Shown here piece by piece: positions 1-8,761 of a stretch of 53,687 bases of DNA (position 1 is its first letter; each line of letters opens with the position of its first letter). The notes beneath the pieces are model-generated. The model was not told the DNA's origin. It searched no databases and worked only from the letters and a program-made list of their open reading frames with translations. The translations under genes and the position numbers were made by a program. The stretch comes from Flavobacteriales bacterium. GTDB taxonomy: Bacteria; Bacteroidota; Bacteroidia; Flavobacteriales_D; Parvicellaceae. The stretch lies in the NCBI GenBank assembly GCA_029251405.1, contig JAQXDK010000017.1:1-53687 (forward strand), written 5' to 3'.

Positions 1-1926
1 GCAGCAGCTAAGAAAGCTGCACCGAAGTCAGCAGCTAAGAAAGCTGAACCTAAGGCAGCAGCCAAGAAAGCTTTACCTAAGGCAGCGGCTAAGAAAGCTG
101 CACCGAAGGAAGCAGTTAAAGAAAAAACTACTCCAATAGAAAATAAGGAAGTAGAAACTACCGAAGAAATTAAAACTCCTGCAGTATTTGACTGGGCTAC
201 TTTTGAAGCCGAAGAGACAGATTCTTATAGTAAATCTGAAAGAGCAGAGTTAAATGACATGTATGATGGAACTCTTACACAAATTGAAGAGAAATCTTTA
301 ATTCAAGGTTCTGTAATTGCAATTACTAAAAAAGAAGTTGTCATTAATATAAACTATAAAAGTGAAGGTGTTGTTCCTAAAAATGAATTTAGATATAATT
401 CTGATTTAGCCATTGGAGATACTGTAGATCTGTTCATAGAAAATATGGAAGACAAGACAGGACAGTTAGTAGTTTCCCATAAAACAGCTAGAACACATTT
501 AGCTTGGATAAGAGTTAATGATGTTTTAGCTTCAGGTGAAATTATAACAGGTTATGTTAAATGCAGAACTAAAGGAGGTCTTATTGTAGATGTTTTTGGA
601 ATTGAAGCATTTTTACCAGGATCACAAATTGATGTAAAACCAATCAGAGATTACGATCAGTTTGTTAACAAAAATATGGAATTCAAAGTTGTTAAAATCA
701 ACAAAGAATTTAAAAACGTTGTGGTATCTCATAAAGCTCTTATTGAAGCAGAAATCGAAGAACAAAAGAAACAAATAATGTCTGGCTTGGAAAAAGGTCA
801 AGTATTAGAAGGTATTGTAAAGAACATCACTTCTTACGGAGTGTTTATCGATCTAGGTGGAGTTGATGGTCTTATCCACATAACCGATCTTTCTTGGGGA
901 AGAGTTAATCACCCTGAAGAATTGGTGACACTAGATGAAAAAATTAAAGTCGTTATACTTGATTTTGATGATAACAAGAAAAGAATTGCTCTTGGATTAA
1001 AACAATTATCTGAACACCCTTGGGATTCTTTAAATAAAGATTTAAAAATTGGTGATAAAGTTAAAGGTAATGTGGTAGTAATAGCTGACTATGGTGCCTT
1101 TATAGAAATAGCACCTGGTGTTGAAGGTCTTGTTCATGTTTCTGAAATGAGTTGGAGTCAGCATTTAAGAACTGCTAACGACTTTCTTAAAGTTGGAGAT
1201 GAAGTTGAATCTGTGATTTTAACTTTAGATAAAGAAGAAAGAAAAATGTCTTTAGGGATTAAACAACTAATTCCAGATCCATGGGAGAATATTGACAAGA
1301 AATATCCTGTTGAGTCCAAACATACATCTAAAGTTAGAAACTTTACCAATTTTGGTGTTTTTGTAGAATTGGAGGAAGGTATTGATGGATTAATTCATAT
1401 CTCTGATTTATCATGGGATAAGAAGTTCAAGCACCCTTCAGAATTTTGTAATGTCGGAGACGAATTAGATGTTGTCGTATTAGAACTTGATGTAGAAAAT
1501 AGAAGATTAAGTTTAGGTCACAAACAATTACAAGAAAATCCATGGGAAGTATATGAAACAGTTTTCACTATGAATTCTACTCATGATGGTACAGTTATTA
1601 AATTAAAAGATAAAGCAGGTATTGTATCAATGGAATACGGTGTCGAAGCATATTGTCCGGCAAAGCATATGAAAAAAGAGGATGGTTCTTATGTTGCAGC
1701 AGAAGAAAAATGTCAATTCGTTGTTTTAGAATTTAATAAAGAAGCTAAGAAGATTTTAGTTTCTCATACCAAGGTCTGGGGAGAAGTAGAAGCAAAAAGA
1801 GTTAAATCTAATGCTTCTAAAACTAGCAGAGCTGTAAGAAGCATTAACGATTCTAGAGAAAAAACTACATTAGGTGATTTAGAAGCGTTATCAGCACTTA
1901 AAGATAAAATGGATAAAGGCAAATAA
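1..1926 (+). CDS. rpsA: 30S ribosomal protein S1 (5' end outside window)
   Basis: S1 binds mRNA on the 30S subunit and helps initiation, which matters in a lineage with few Shine-Dalgarno sites. The frame is open from base 1, so the ATG at 259 is internal and the true start lies upstream. Six S1 (OB-fold) repeats are visible at about 298-504, 532-738, 787-999, 1042-1257, 1300-1521 and 1555-1773. Repeats 3 to 5 carry the classic GVDGLIHITDLSW type signature, while repeats 1, 2 and 6 are more divergent, as is usual in S1. Ahead of them is a low-complexity tail of nine-residue AAKKAxPKx units followed by an acidic linker. A strong terminator follows the stop. The family call is secure. The tail is unusual compared with the acidic N-terminus I expect for Flavobacteriales S1. 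Confidence 0.96.
   Translation, partial: AAAKKAAPKSAAKKAEPKAAAKKALPKAAAKKAAPKEAVKEKTTPIENKEVETTEEIKTPAVFDWATFEAEETDSYSKSERAELNDMYDGTLTQIEEKSLIQGSVIAITKKEVVININYKSEGVVPKNEFRYNSDLAIGDTVDLFIENMEDKTGQLVVSHKTARTHLAWIRVNDVLASGEIITGYVKCRTKGGLIVDVFGIEAFLPGSQIDVKPIRDYDQFVNKNMEFKVVKINKEFKNVVVSHKALIEAEIEEQKKQIMSGLEKGQVLEGIVKNITSYGVFIDLGGVDGLIHITDLSWGRVNHPEELVTLDEKIKVVILDFDDNKKRIALGLKQLSEHPWDSLNKDLKIGDKVKGNVVVIADYGAFIEIAPGVEGLVHVSEMSWSQHLRTANDFLKVGDEVESVILTLDKEERKMSLGIKQLIPDPWENIDKKYPVESKHTSKVRNFTNFGVFVELEEGIDGLIHISDLSWDKKFKHPSEFCNVGDELDVVVLELDVENRRLSLGHKQLQENPWEVYETVFTMNSTHDGTVIKLKDKAGIVSMEYGVEAYCPAKHMKKEDGSYVAAEEKCQFVVLEFNKEAKKILVSHTKVWGEVEAKRVKSNASKTSRAVRSINDSREKTTLGDLEALSALKDKMDKGK
4..111 (+). repeat. 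Four in-frame 27-bp repeats in the rpsA N-terminal coding region
   Basis: Four consecutive 27-base units (4-30, 31-57, 58-84, 85-111) encode AAKKAAPKS, AAKKAEPKA, AAKKALPKA and AAKKAAPKE. The array probably continues upstream of the window. It is a basic, histone-H1-like tail on ribosomal protein S1. Tandem 27-bp units of this similarity are prone to copy-number change. Confidence 0.9.
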
Positions 1927-1950
1927 AACTTTATAATTTAAAATTACAAA

Positions 1951-1977
1951 ACCGCTCCAAGAGCGGTTTTTTTTTTA
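1951..1977 (+). terminator. Rho-independent terminator of rpsA
   Basis: ACCGCTC (1951-1957) pairs with GAGCGGT (1961-1967) around a CAA loop. The flanking A and T runs extend the stem, and about ten T follow. It ends directly at the putative sucD promoter motif. Confidence 0.93.
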
Positions 1978-1992
1978 TTACATTTAACTTAA
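1978..1992 (+). promoter_or_regulatory. Putative sucD promoter motif shared with sucC
   Basis: TTACATTTAACTTAA lies 13 bases before the sucD ATG. TACATTTA resembles the Bacteroidota -7 element TAnnTTTG with the last base changed. Nearly the same string (one A fewer) sits 15 bases before the sucC ATG at 21210-21223. Promoter function is inferred. Confidence 0.5.
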
Positions 1993-2005
1993 TAATAAAT
2001 AAATA

Positions 2006-2875
2006 ATGAGTGTACTAGTAGATAAAAATTCAAAAGTAATTGTACAAGGTTTCACAGGAAGTGAAGGAACTTTCCATTCTGAACAGATGGTTTCTTATGG
2101 AACCAATATTGTTGGGGGAGTTACACCAGGAAAAGGCGGTCAAAAGCATTTAGGGAAACCGGTTTTTAATACTGTTCAAGACGCTGTTGAAAAAACTCAA
2201 GCAAATGTTTCTATAATATTTGTACCACCGGCCTTTGCTGCAGATGCTGTAATGGAAGCAGCCCAAGCTGGTATTAAGGTAGTAATTTGTATTACTGAAG
2301 GTATTCCTGTTTCAGATATGATTAAAGTAAAAGAATATCTTAAAGATAAAGATTGCCGAATGGTTGGTCCTAATTGCCCTGGGGTTATTTCTGCAGATGA
2401 AGCTAAAGTTGGTATTATGCCTGGATTTATTTTTAAGAAAGGTAACGTTGGTATTGTAAGTAAATCAGGAACTTTAACCTATGAAGCGGTAGATCAAGTT
2501 TCTAAAGTTGGTTTAGGTCAAACCACAGCCATTGGCGTTGGTGGAGATCCAATCATTGGTACAACGATTAAAGACGCTGTAGAACTTTTGATGAACGATC
2601 CAGAAACTCATGGTATTATTATGATCGGTGAAATAGGTGGAAATTTAGAAGCTGAAGCTGGTAAATGGATTAAGGAAAATGGTACTAAACCGGTAGTTGC
2701 ATTTATTGCCGGTGATACAGCTCCAAAGGGTCGAACTATGGGACACGCTGGTGCAATTGTAGGTGGACACAGCGACACTGCGTCTGCTAAAAAAGAAATT
2801 TTAAGAGAATGTGGTGTTCATGTGGTTGATTCCCCTGCAGATTTAGGTGTGAAAATAAAGGAATTATTATCTTAA
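2006..2875 (+). CDS. sucD: Succinyl-CoA synthetase (ADP/GDP-forming) alpha subunit
   Basis: This TCA-cycle enzyme interconverts succinyl-CoA and succinate with substrate-level phosphorylation, working as a complex with SucC. The 289-residue length is normal. The N-terminal CoA-binding Rossmann domain includes GFTGSEGTFH at about 15-24. The phosphorylated active-site histidine is His247 in GHAGAIVGG. The ATG at 2006 gives the expected SVLVDKNSKVIVQGFTG start. The beta subunit is not adjacent: sucC lies at 21239-22450. The gene stands alone between two strong terminators, so it is probably monocistronic. Confidence 0.97.
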   Translation: MSVLVDKNSKVIVQGFTGSEGTFHSEQMVSYGTNIVGGVTPGKGGQKHLGKPVFNTVQDAVEKTQANVSIIFVPPAFAADAVMEAAQAGIKVVICITEGIPVSDMIKVKEYLKDKDCRMVGPNCPGVISADEAKVGIMPGFIFKKGNVGIVSKSGTLTYEAVDQVSKVGLGQTTAIGVGGDPIIGTTIKDAVELLMNDPETHGIIMIGEIGGNLEAEAGKWIKENGTKPVVAFIAGDTAPKGRTMGHAGAIVGGHSDTASAKKEILRECGVHVVDSPADLGVKIKELLS

Positions 2876-2894
2876 TCAATGTTATAAAAAAAAA

Positions 2895-2919
2895 GCTACC
2901 TATTGGTAGCCTTTTTTTT
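2895..2919. terminator. Bidirectional terminator between sucD and the DUF1573 gene
   Basis: GCTACC (2895-2900) pairs with GGTAGC (2905-2910) around TATT. An A run precedes the stem and a T run follows, so it can end both the rightward sucD transcript and the leftward gene at 2938. Confidence 0.9.
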
Positions 2920-2937
2920 ATCTAAATATTATATTAT

Positions 2938-3453
2938 TTATTCCGAAGGATTGCTTACTGGTCCCTGAGTAGGTTTTACAGCATTAGCATTTGTTTTTGG
3001 TTTTTTTACTTCACCTTTAATTCTTATTACTGATGTTCCTCCAGTTACATTACCTTCACTATCTTTTTTTGATCTAGTAATGTTATCTGTATTCATTGCA
3101 TTTGATTGGATAGTTACAGATTTGTTAATTACTCCAATTCTCTTGGTGTCGTATCTAACTTTTATTTCTCCAGTAGCACCTGGTGCAATTTCTTCTCTTG
3201 GCCACTGAGGAACTGTACAACCACAAGAACCTTTTGCATTTGTAATTTTTAACGGCTTATTTCCAGTATTTGTAAATACAAAAACACATTCACCGTTTGC
3301 ACTTTGTTGAATTTCACCGTAGTCATGCGTAGATTTATCAAATGATATTTCTGCACCCTGAGATATTACTGCTACTGGTTGTTGAGCTGTAAATGATTGA
3401 ATGATAAAAAATGAAGCTATAAAAAGCGTTAAGTGTGATATTGATTTTTTCAT
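2938..3453 (-). CDS. Secreted DUF1573 domain protein
   Basis: This 171-residue protein has a signal peptide (KKSISHLTLFIASFFIIQSF, then TAQQ). The DUF1573 domain spans about 33-125 and contains the family's HDYGEI and CGCTVPQWPREEIAPG features. DUF1573 is an immunoglobulin-like fold common in Bacteroidota exported proteins and has no known enzymatic role. The C-terminal 45 residues are low-complexity and rich in K, N and P. It has its own TATATTTG promoter element and shares a bidirectional terminator with sucD. The function is unknown beyond periplasmic or cell-surface location. Confidence 0.88.
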   Translation of the reverse strand: MKKSISHLTLFIASFFIIQSFTAQQPVAVISQGAEISFDKSTHDYGEIQQSANGECVFVFTNTGNKPLKITNAKGSCGCTVPQWPREEIAPGATGEIKVRYDTKRIGVINKSVTIQSNAMNTDNITRSKKDSEGNVTGGTSVIRIKGEVKKPKTNANAVKPTQGPVSNPSE

Positions 3454-3478
3454 TGTTATGATTTTGTATTAGTTATTT

Positions 3479-3486
3479 CAAATATA
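3479..3486 (-). promoter_or_regulatory. TATATTTG -7 element for the DUF1573 gene
   Basis: On the minus strand this reads TATATTTG, matching the Bacteroidota consensus TAnnTTTG, about 25 bases ahead of the start codon. I found no clear upstream TTG. Confidence 0.55.
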
Positions 3487-3528
3487 TAAAATGTGTCTCA
3501 ATTATGGTAAACAAAAATTAGACCATTA

Positions 3529-5001
3529 TTAATGATTATTTTTTTTAGACTCTTCTATACGTTCTTTTTCTTTTTTGTTTTCCGTTTCTAATTCATCTAA
3601 GTAATCTATTTTAACATCTTCTAAATGTTCAATCATTCTACCCAATGAAAGGGCATTTAATTTTTTACCTATTATTTTCTTTTCTCTATCGACTAGATAA
3701 ATTTGAGGTGTACTAAATATATCATAAGTGAGTCTGAAATTTAAACTTTCTAAAGTAGTTAGTCTTTTTTCATAAATATATTGTTTTGCATTTTCGTTTG
3801 CCTCTGGAAAATCAGAAATATTAACCCATTCTAATTTTTTCTCTTTAATAAATTTCCTCCATTTTTCATTTTCTAAGTTGGTGCCAATTGCTATGAATTC
3901 AATATCAATATCCATGTTTTGAAAATCTTTATAGAGTTTAGTCAATTTTGGAATTTCTTTTTTACAATGTCCGCAATCTGGATCCCAAAACACTAGTAAG
4001 TTGTATTTATTGGGTAGGCTATAAAAATCTATCCATTTTTTTTCTGACGTATCAGCTAGGATTAATCTTGGCGCTTTTTTGCCAATTAGAAGCGGAAATG
4101 TTTTATCAGCTTTTTCACACAAGTCTACTAATTTTGTGGAGTCCAACCAGAAAGCTTTAGAATTGTCAGCGGGACAATAGTATTGTTTTGCCATACAGAC
4201 AAACACTGCATCCATTCCCATAATATTTGATGTTTCGTACTTGTAAGTTAAGTGATGAACCGTATATTTAAAAAGATCACTAGTTTCATCCATCTGGTTA
4301 ATAAGTTCATACGCATACTTGCAAATGGTATCAGGAATTTGAGGAATCATTTTTTTAAAAAAGAAGTCTAACTTTTTATGATAAACTGGCGTGTGAACGA
4401 TTCTGTTATCAGTTACATCAATATGGTCCCAATAATGTTCTAAAAAAAAGCGATATCTAAGTGAATCATTAGAACTTATTTCATTGGGGATAGTTGGTTC
4501 AACAGACATAGCTAGAACTTTAGCACTTAGCAATTCCTTGTTAAGGATATTATTTTTTTGATAACTCTTTACTAAACTATCTAATTCTTGTCTTTGGAGT
4601 TCATTATCAGGTTTTAAGGTTGAAGCTTTCTGTTTCATAGATCCCAAAAAGCGGATGTAGTCATAAAAAAGCTTATTGTTTTCGGACTTTATTACCTTCA
4701 TTTTCCCATTGAAATCATCAAGAGCTGTTTCCATCTCTAAATCTTCGTCTGCAACAATGAATTCAAAGTATTTAGAATTAGGACACACAAGGGCATAAAT
4801 GCCACCTACTAATTTTTTTTTATTGAAAACTACTTTTTCATTTTTTGAGACGGTTGTATCTGCGTAATATAATTTATCTCCGAAATACCTTGCAAGAAAA
4901 ACAGTTGTATCGCTAAGGCCTTGAATTTTAAATTCAAGGTTTTGTTGGCCAACAAAAGAATATGAAATTATTAAAAATAGTATAAGTATATTTTTTTTCA
5001 T
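3529..5001 (-). CDS. Exported thioredoxin-like (TlpA/AhpC-type) protein
   Basis: The 490-residue protein has a signal peptide (KKNILILFLIISYSFVGQQ). Residues 20-100 look like the DUF4369-type beta domain often found ahead of such thioredoxins. A helical middle region covers about 105-300, and a C-terminal thioredoxin fold covers about 305-465 with the redox motif CGHC at 343-346 (FWDPDCGHCKKEIP). These proteins are thought to reduce or isomerise disulfides in the periplasm. The last 25 residues are highly charged (Glu/Lys). It lies 75 bases upstream of the DUF1573 gene on the same strand, but that gene has its own promoter element. The substrate is unknown. Confidence 0.88.
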   Translation of the reverse strand: MKKNILILFLIISYSFVGQQNLEFKIQGLSDTTVFLARYFGDKLYYADTTVSKNEKVVFNKKKLVGGIYALVCPNSKYFEFIVADEDLEMETALDDFNGKMKVIKSENNKLFYDYIRFLGSMKQKASTLKPDNELQRQELDSLVKSYQKNNILNKELLSAKVLAMSVEPTIPNEISSNDSLRYRFFLEHYWDHIDVTDNRIVHTPVYHKKLDFFFKKMIPQIPDTICKYAYELINQMDETSDLFKYTVHHLTYKYETSNIMGMDAVFVCMAKQYYCPADNSKAFWLDSTKLVDLCEKADKTFPLLIGKKAPRLILADTSEKKWIDFYSLPNKYNLLVFWDPDCGHCKKEIPKLTKLYKDFQNMDIDIEFIAIGTNLENEKWRKFIKEKKLEWVNISDFPEANENAKQYIYEKRLTTLESLNFRLTYDIFSTPQIYLVDREKKIIGKKLNALSLGRMIEHLEDVKIDYLDELETENKKEKERIEESKKNNH

Positions 5002-5094
5002 GATGTACTCTTATTCTAATAAAATTAAAAATTAAATAGTAACGAACTTAAAATTAACAATTTTTAAGTGTTTTTAATAGAAGAAATTGGCTAA

Positions 5095-5892
5095 TCACTT
5101 GACAATAAATGGGATTACTTCGTTTAGAGTTTTAATAAAATAATTTCCTGGGTTAAAATTTAAATTCATCTTCTCTAAAAGAATTCCGTTCCAAATTTCT
5201 TGACCTTTGGAATTATAAATTTTAATAAATTCATCTTCAGAAACATTATTAAAATTAACAGTTCCGGTTGATGGGTTGGGGAAAATTGTAATTTTTGATT
5301 GAATGTTTTCTTTATTGCTTGTAAGATCGTTGGATTCAATTCTAATATTATCTAATCCCAGGATATATTGATCATTAGAGTAATGTCTAAACGCAAAATA
5401 TATCGGAGTATTCTGTGCAATACTATTCAATTTAACTTTAAATCTTGTCCAAATATTAGGTACAGCTACAGTATCAAAAATTAAATTGCTATTTAATATG
5501 CTATCTAAATTTAAATATTGTGAATAATAAATTTGAAGTGCCTCTGGATAGGATCCATCAAAAGATTTAGCATCAAAATACAAATAGTTTCCTTCCTGAT
5601 TAAAAGTAATTGCTGGTGTAACAAGTAGGTTATTTGCTTCCAAAGTATCGTTAAACCAAGAATTAGCAACTAGTACAGAATCACCGATATTTGTTGAATC
5701 TATATCTTCCACTAAATGGAATGAATTATTGAGCCCCATAACAGAAGGATCGTTGTAGGGAACAGCAGAATCCGCATCTATTAATGTCCAAGATGAAAAA
5801 CTTCCTGAATTAAAATCTTGATTTAATAAAACTGACTGTCCATTTATAATCAAAGAGGTAAGTGTAAATAAAATAATATGAATATATTTCAT
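5095..5892 (-). CDS. Secreted protein with T9SS type A sorting domain
   Basis: A 265-residue exported protein. The signal peptide is KYIHIILFTLTSLIINGQS. Residues 20-175 resemble the jelly-roll (cleaved adhesin / choice-of-anchor J) module: QDFNSGSFSSWTLIDAD near the start, then NNLLVTPAITF, and LGLDNIRIE at the end of the module. Residues about 200-265 form a type A T9SS sorting domain, opening IFPNPSTGTVNF and ending in a short strand. It is probably secreted through the type IX system and attached to, or released from, the cell surface. No catalytic domain is visible, so a binding or adhesive role is inferred. Confidence 0.85.
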   Translation of the reverse strand: MKYIHIILFTLTSLIINGQSVLLNQDFNSGSFSSWTLIDADSAVPYNDPSVMGLNNSFHLVEDIDSTNIGDSVLVANSWFNDTLEANNLLVTPAITFNQEGNYLYFDAKSFDGSYPEALQIYYSQYLNLDSILNSNLIFDTVAVPNIWTRFKVKLNSIAQNTPIYFAFRHYSNDQYILGLDNIRIESNDLTSNKENIQSKITIFPNPSTGTVNFNNVSEDEFIKIYNSKGQEIWNGILLEKMNLNFNPGNYFIKTLNEVIPFIVK

Positions 5893-5915
5893 AATTAAGG
5901 TTATGTGTAAGATTG

Positions 5916-5923
5916 CAAATGTA
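5916..5923 (-). promoter_or_regulatory. TACATTTG -7 element for the T9SS cargo gene
   Basis: The minus strand reads TACATTTG (TAnnTTTG consensus) about 23 bases upstream of the start codon at 5892. Confidence 0.5.
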
Positions 5924-5993
5924 ATTATTTCCTATCAACATCAAGTTATGGAGAACATATCATTAAATCAATTTTTTTAAAAAATCGTGGTGT

Positions 5994-6001
5994 TATTTTT
6001 G
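5994..6001 (+). promoter_or_regulatory. TATTTTTG -7 element for the GH3 gene
   Basis: This matches TAnnTTTG and ends only 4 bases before the first in-frame ATG (6006) and 13 before the second (6015). That favours the ATG at 6015, or leaderless translation from 6006. Confidence 0.5.
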
Positions 6002-6005
6002 ATAC

Positions 6006-7103
6006 ATGATAAATATGAAACAAATTATAATTTTTTCTCTCTTATTCAATTCTCTATCAAGTTTTACACAAAAATTTTCTTTGGACGATTTTTTTAGTGA
6101 AAACACTGAATTATCTAGAAAAGTAGACTCAATTTTTAAATCTTTAAATGACACAACGAGAATTGGACAAATGATTGTTCCTGCGATTGGAAGACTGGGA
6201 AAAAAAAGAGAACATGTTTATAATTTAGCTAATAAAGGGTGGATTGGTGGAATTCTACTTCTTAATGGAACTATGGACGAATTTATTAATGATGTTAGAA
6301 TTTTTGATAGTATATCCCATAACAATAATCATCTCCCCTTAATGTTTAGTGCTGATGCAGAGCCAACGTTAGTAAATAGAAAAATATTAGGCTCAAAAAA
6401 AGTTCCATACACAAATACTATATCAGAATTTGACAGTGTTGCCATTGTAACTAATATTATTTCGGACGATTTAATAAAAATTGGAATAAATCAAAATTAT
6501 GCTCCGGTAATAGACGCATCACCAAATAAAGTAGTGAGTAATCGGAGCTTTGGATTAAATATGGATACGGTTATTAGATTTTCTCAATCTTTTATTACTG
6601 CAACTCAGTCAAGAAATATTGTAGCTACAGCAAAACATTTCCCAGGTCACGGTTACGTAAAAGGAGATACGCATAAAGAATTAATCTTTATTGACGGTGA
6701 AATGAAAGAAGTTGAAAATTACATGACATTAATATCTAATGGTTTAATATCTATAATGGTTGCTCATTTAGCGGTTAAGAATAATAGTAATTACAATACC
6801 AATGGATTACCAGCTACGTGCTCTAAAAGAATAGTTAGCGATTTATTAAAAGATTCTTTAGGGTTTAAAGGATTGATAGTTACTGATGCTTTAAATATGG
6901 GTGCTGTTGCCAACATTGAAAATAACGGTTTAATGGCAGCTTTTGCAGGATGTGATCAACTGTTAATGCCAATAGATGAACAAAATGTGTTGTTTGGTAT
7001 CCTTAATGAAATTACTTTAAGCGATATGTTTAAAGAACAAGTTTATGATTCTGTAAAAAAAATTATCAGAATTAAAATGTGTCTTGGTAAAAAGTTTAAT
7101 TAA
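6006..7103 (+). CDS. Glycoside hydrolase family 3 beta-N-acetylhexosaminidase (NagZ-like)
   Basis: The 365-residue protein has a signal peptide. Translation may really begin at the second ATG (6015, MKQIIIFSLLF), given the promoter position. The single GH3 TIM-barrel shows KHFPGHG at 210-216, followed by the NagZ-type Asp-His dyad (D221, H223 in GDTHKEL) that acts as acid/base, and the nucleophile D294 in IVTDALNMGA. NagZ-type enzymes cleave GlcNAc-beta-1,4-anhydroMurNAc during peptidoglycan recycling. The signal peptide suggests a periplasmic enzyme here. Many Bacteroidota homologues carry an extra beta-lactamase-like domain, but this one is the catalytic barrel alone. It ends in a TTAA shared with the convergent neighbour. 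Confidence 0.9.
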   Translation: MINMKQIIIFSLLFNSLSSFTQKFSLDDFFSENTELSRKVDSIFKSLNDTTRIGQMIVPAIGRLGKKREHVYNLANKGWIGGILLLNGTMDEFINDVRIFDSISHNNNHLPLMFSADAEPTLVNRKILGSKKVPYTNTISEFDSVAIVTNIISDDLIKIGINQNYAPVIDASPNKVVSNRSFGLNMDTVIRFSQSFITATQSRNIVATAKHFPGHGYVKGDTHKELIFIDGEMKEVENYMTLISNGLISIMVAHLAVKNNSNYNTNGLPATCSKRIVSDLLKDSLGFKGLIVTDALNMGAVANIENNGLMAAFAGCDQLLMPIDEQNVLFGILNEITLSDMFKEQVYDSVKKIIRIKMCLGKKFN

Positions 7104-7825
7104 TTGTAAGTCTTTTTATTCCATTGGTATTCACTTGGATAAATACCTTGTGAAAAACATATAAAGGTTGTGAGCGAACATAACATTATAAAGGAATAAA
7201 AAAACCATGCTAATCTATGGTAACCAAAATATCCCATATCAATTTCAGCACCATTTAAAATTAACCAAGTTGGAGTAAATAAAGTGATTATGAATGCAGT
7301 TATTGCAACAGTTGAAACCATGGATTCTAAACTCCTGAAGGGTAGGGCTGAAATTTTCTTCAGCCAACTTAAATCACTTCCCCATTTATGGACCAAATAA
7401 AATTCATTATTTTTCAAAGGAATAAATAATAAAGGATCTTTGTTACAATCTTCTAGGTCAAAAGCTTCTGAAGGTGCTAAAATATAAAACTGTTTTACTT
7501 TAATAGAATTTGACTTTTCAATTTCCTTAATTTTAAAAATTGCCTCCTGTGGAATATTGTTTTTAAAGTATTTGGTTGGTAAAAATCGAAGTCTATATTT
7601 CACAGCGATATCTTCAATAATTTTCTGGCTAAAAATATTTATATCATTTTCAATATTTAAATCAGCAAAGTATTTTTTAGAATTTGAAAGAGAAATGTTA
7701 TTGATAATGGAATTTTCTTGTTCAATATCTTTTGTCAGAAGTTTGTTGAATAGCTCCAAAACTGGTTCTTTAGATTTAGCTCGGTGACTTATTAATTCTT
7801 CTTTAATGTCTATAGTAGGAAACAT
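7100..7825 (-). CDS. Conserved hypothetical membrane protein
   Basis: A 241-residue protein that I do not recognise beyond a Bacteroidota-type hypothetical. The N-terminal ~165 residues are hydrophilic and probably cytosolic. Two membrane segments follow, at about 170-192 (STVAITAFIITLFTPTWLIL) and about 205-228 (WFFYSFIMLCSLTTFICF). The tail is short and ends EYQWNKKTYN. There is no catalytic motif and no signal peptide. Its stop codon overlaps that of the GH3 gene in a palindromic TTAA. The soluble region plus a paired-helix anchor suggests an inner-membrane assembly or sensor protein, but this is only a guess. Confidence 0.75.
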   Translation of the reverse strand: MFPTIDIKEELISHRAKSKEPVLELFNKLLTKDIEQENSIINNISLSNSKKYFADLNIENDINIFSQKIIEDIAVKYRLRFLPTKYFKNNIPQEAIFKIKEIEKSNSIKVKQFYILAPSEAFDLEDCNKDPLLFIPLKNNEFYLVHKWGSDLSWLKKISALPFRSLESMVSTVAITAFIITLFTPTWLILNGAEIDMGYFGYHRLAWFFYSFIMLCSLTTFICFSQGIYPSEYQWNKKTYN

Positions 7826-7899
7826 AATAAATATTTTTACTAAAAATAATTACAAATTAAATTTAGAGCCATTTTGTTTAATACTTTAAAAAGTAGAGG

Positions 7900-8655
7900 T
7901 TATTTATTTTTGGTAAGATTCTTTTGATACTTGCTTTGAACCATATCTACAAAAACTAAAATTGCAATAATAAAATAGAAAGTTGTTTTATTCATCGAGT
8001 GAACAGGATTTTCTAATATTACAAGATGTGCTTTTTCACCTCCTTCACTTAAAAGCATTACTCCAACAAGAAATAAAATAAAAAGTCCAAGCACTTCATA
8101 CTTTCTGTTTTTTTGTAAAAAACTAGAAACTTTATTTGCCGCCAGTATCATTAATACCCCACCTATGACAATGGAAATAGCCATAATGATATAATTACTG
8201 GTCAGCGCCATAGCACTTAAAATTGAATCAAAAGAAAAAATAAGATTCATTAGAATAATCATTAAAATTACTTTTTTTGCAGATTTTTTCTCTTCAACTT
8301 CATCTTTTTCTTCAAAGACAATCATATGCCATATTTCTTTAATGGCCGTATAAAGAATAAATCCACCACCGACTAAAACAATAACTGAATGAAGGTTTAT
8401 TTCCAAAGAAAGTAAACTAGAATCTATTTTGTAAAAGGGATTTTTAAAACTTTCAATTAAGTTAATTAAACAAAAAAGTAGGATTATTCTAAGTATTATG
8501 GCAATAGAAATACCGACCTTTGTGACAGATTCTTGTTTATTCTCAGGAGCTTTTTTAGCTTCTAAAGCTATATACAATAAGTTGTCAAATCCTAAAACAA
8601 CCTGAAGAAAAACAAGCATTATCAAGGTACCAAAAAGTTCAAAATATTCCATCAT
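7900..8655 (-). CDS. TerC family integral membrane protein
   Basis: The 251-residue protein has about seven membrane helices. It carries the two conserved acidic TerC motifs: GFDNLLYIALEAKKAP near residue 23 and FSFDSILSAMALTSNY near 140. A charged cytosolic loop (EEKDEVEEKKSAKK) lies between the halves. TerC proteins are linked to tellurite resistance and, in characterised members, to Mn2+ export and metalation of exported proteins. A metal-export role is therefore plausible but not shown by sequence. A weak start context is typical of this genome. The neighbours are unrelated envelope proteins. Confidence 0.88.
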   Translation of the reverse strand: MMEYFELFGTLIMLVFLQVVLGFDNLLYIALEAKKAPENKQESVTKVGISIAIILRIILLFCLINLIESFKNPFYKIDSSLLSLEINLHSVIVLVGGGFILYTAIKEIWHMIVFEEKDEVEEKKSAKKVILMIILMNLIFSFDSILSAMALTSNYIIMAISIVIGGVLMILAANKVSSFLQKNRKYEVLGLFILFLVGVMLLSEGGEKAHLVILENPVHSMNKTTFYFIIAILVFVDMVQSKYQKNLTKNK

Positions 8656-8761
8656 TACAATGATAGTAAAAAATTAAAAAATATGTTAAACTAATATTGT
8701 AAGTTGACTTTAAATTAGGTTCTTTTTTACTTTAGTAAAAAAGTTAGATGTAAGTTTTTAA

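Noticed and set aside
4-111. Short tandem repeats that might look like a CRISPR array
   Set aside because: The units are contiguous 27-bp coding repeats in rpsA with no spacers.
1158-1349. Antisense ORF of 63 codons inside rpsA, and similar antisense ORFs inside uvrA, the E1 gene, fadD, serA and pnp
   Set aside because: Each lies wholly within a well-supported gene, shows no domain or start signal, and reflects low stop frequency opposite biased codons.
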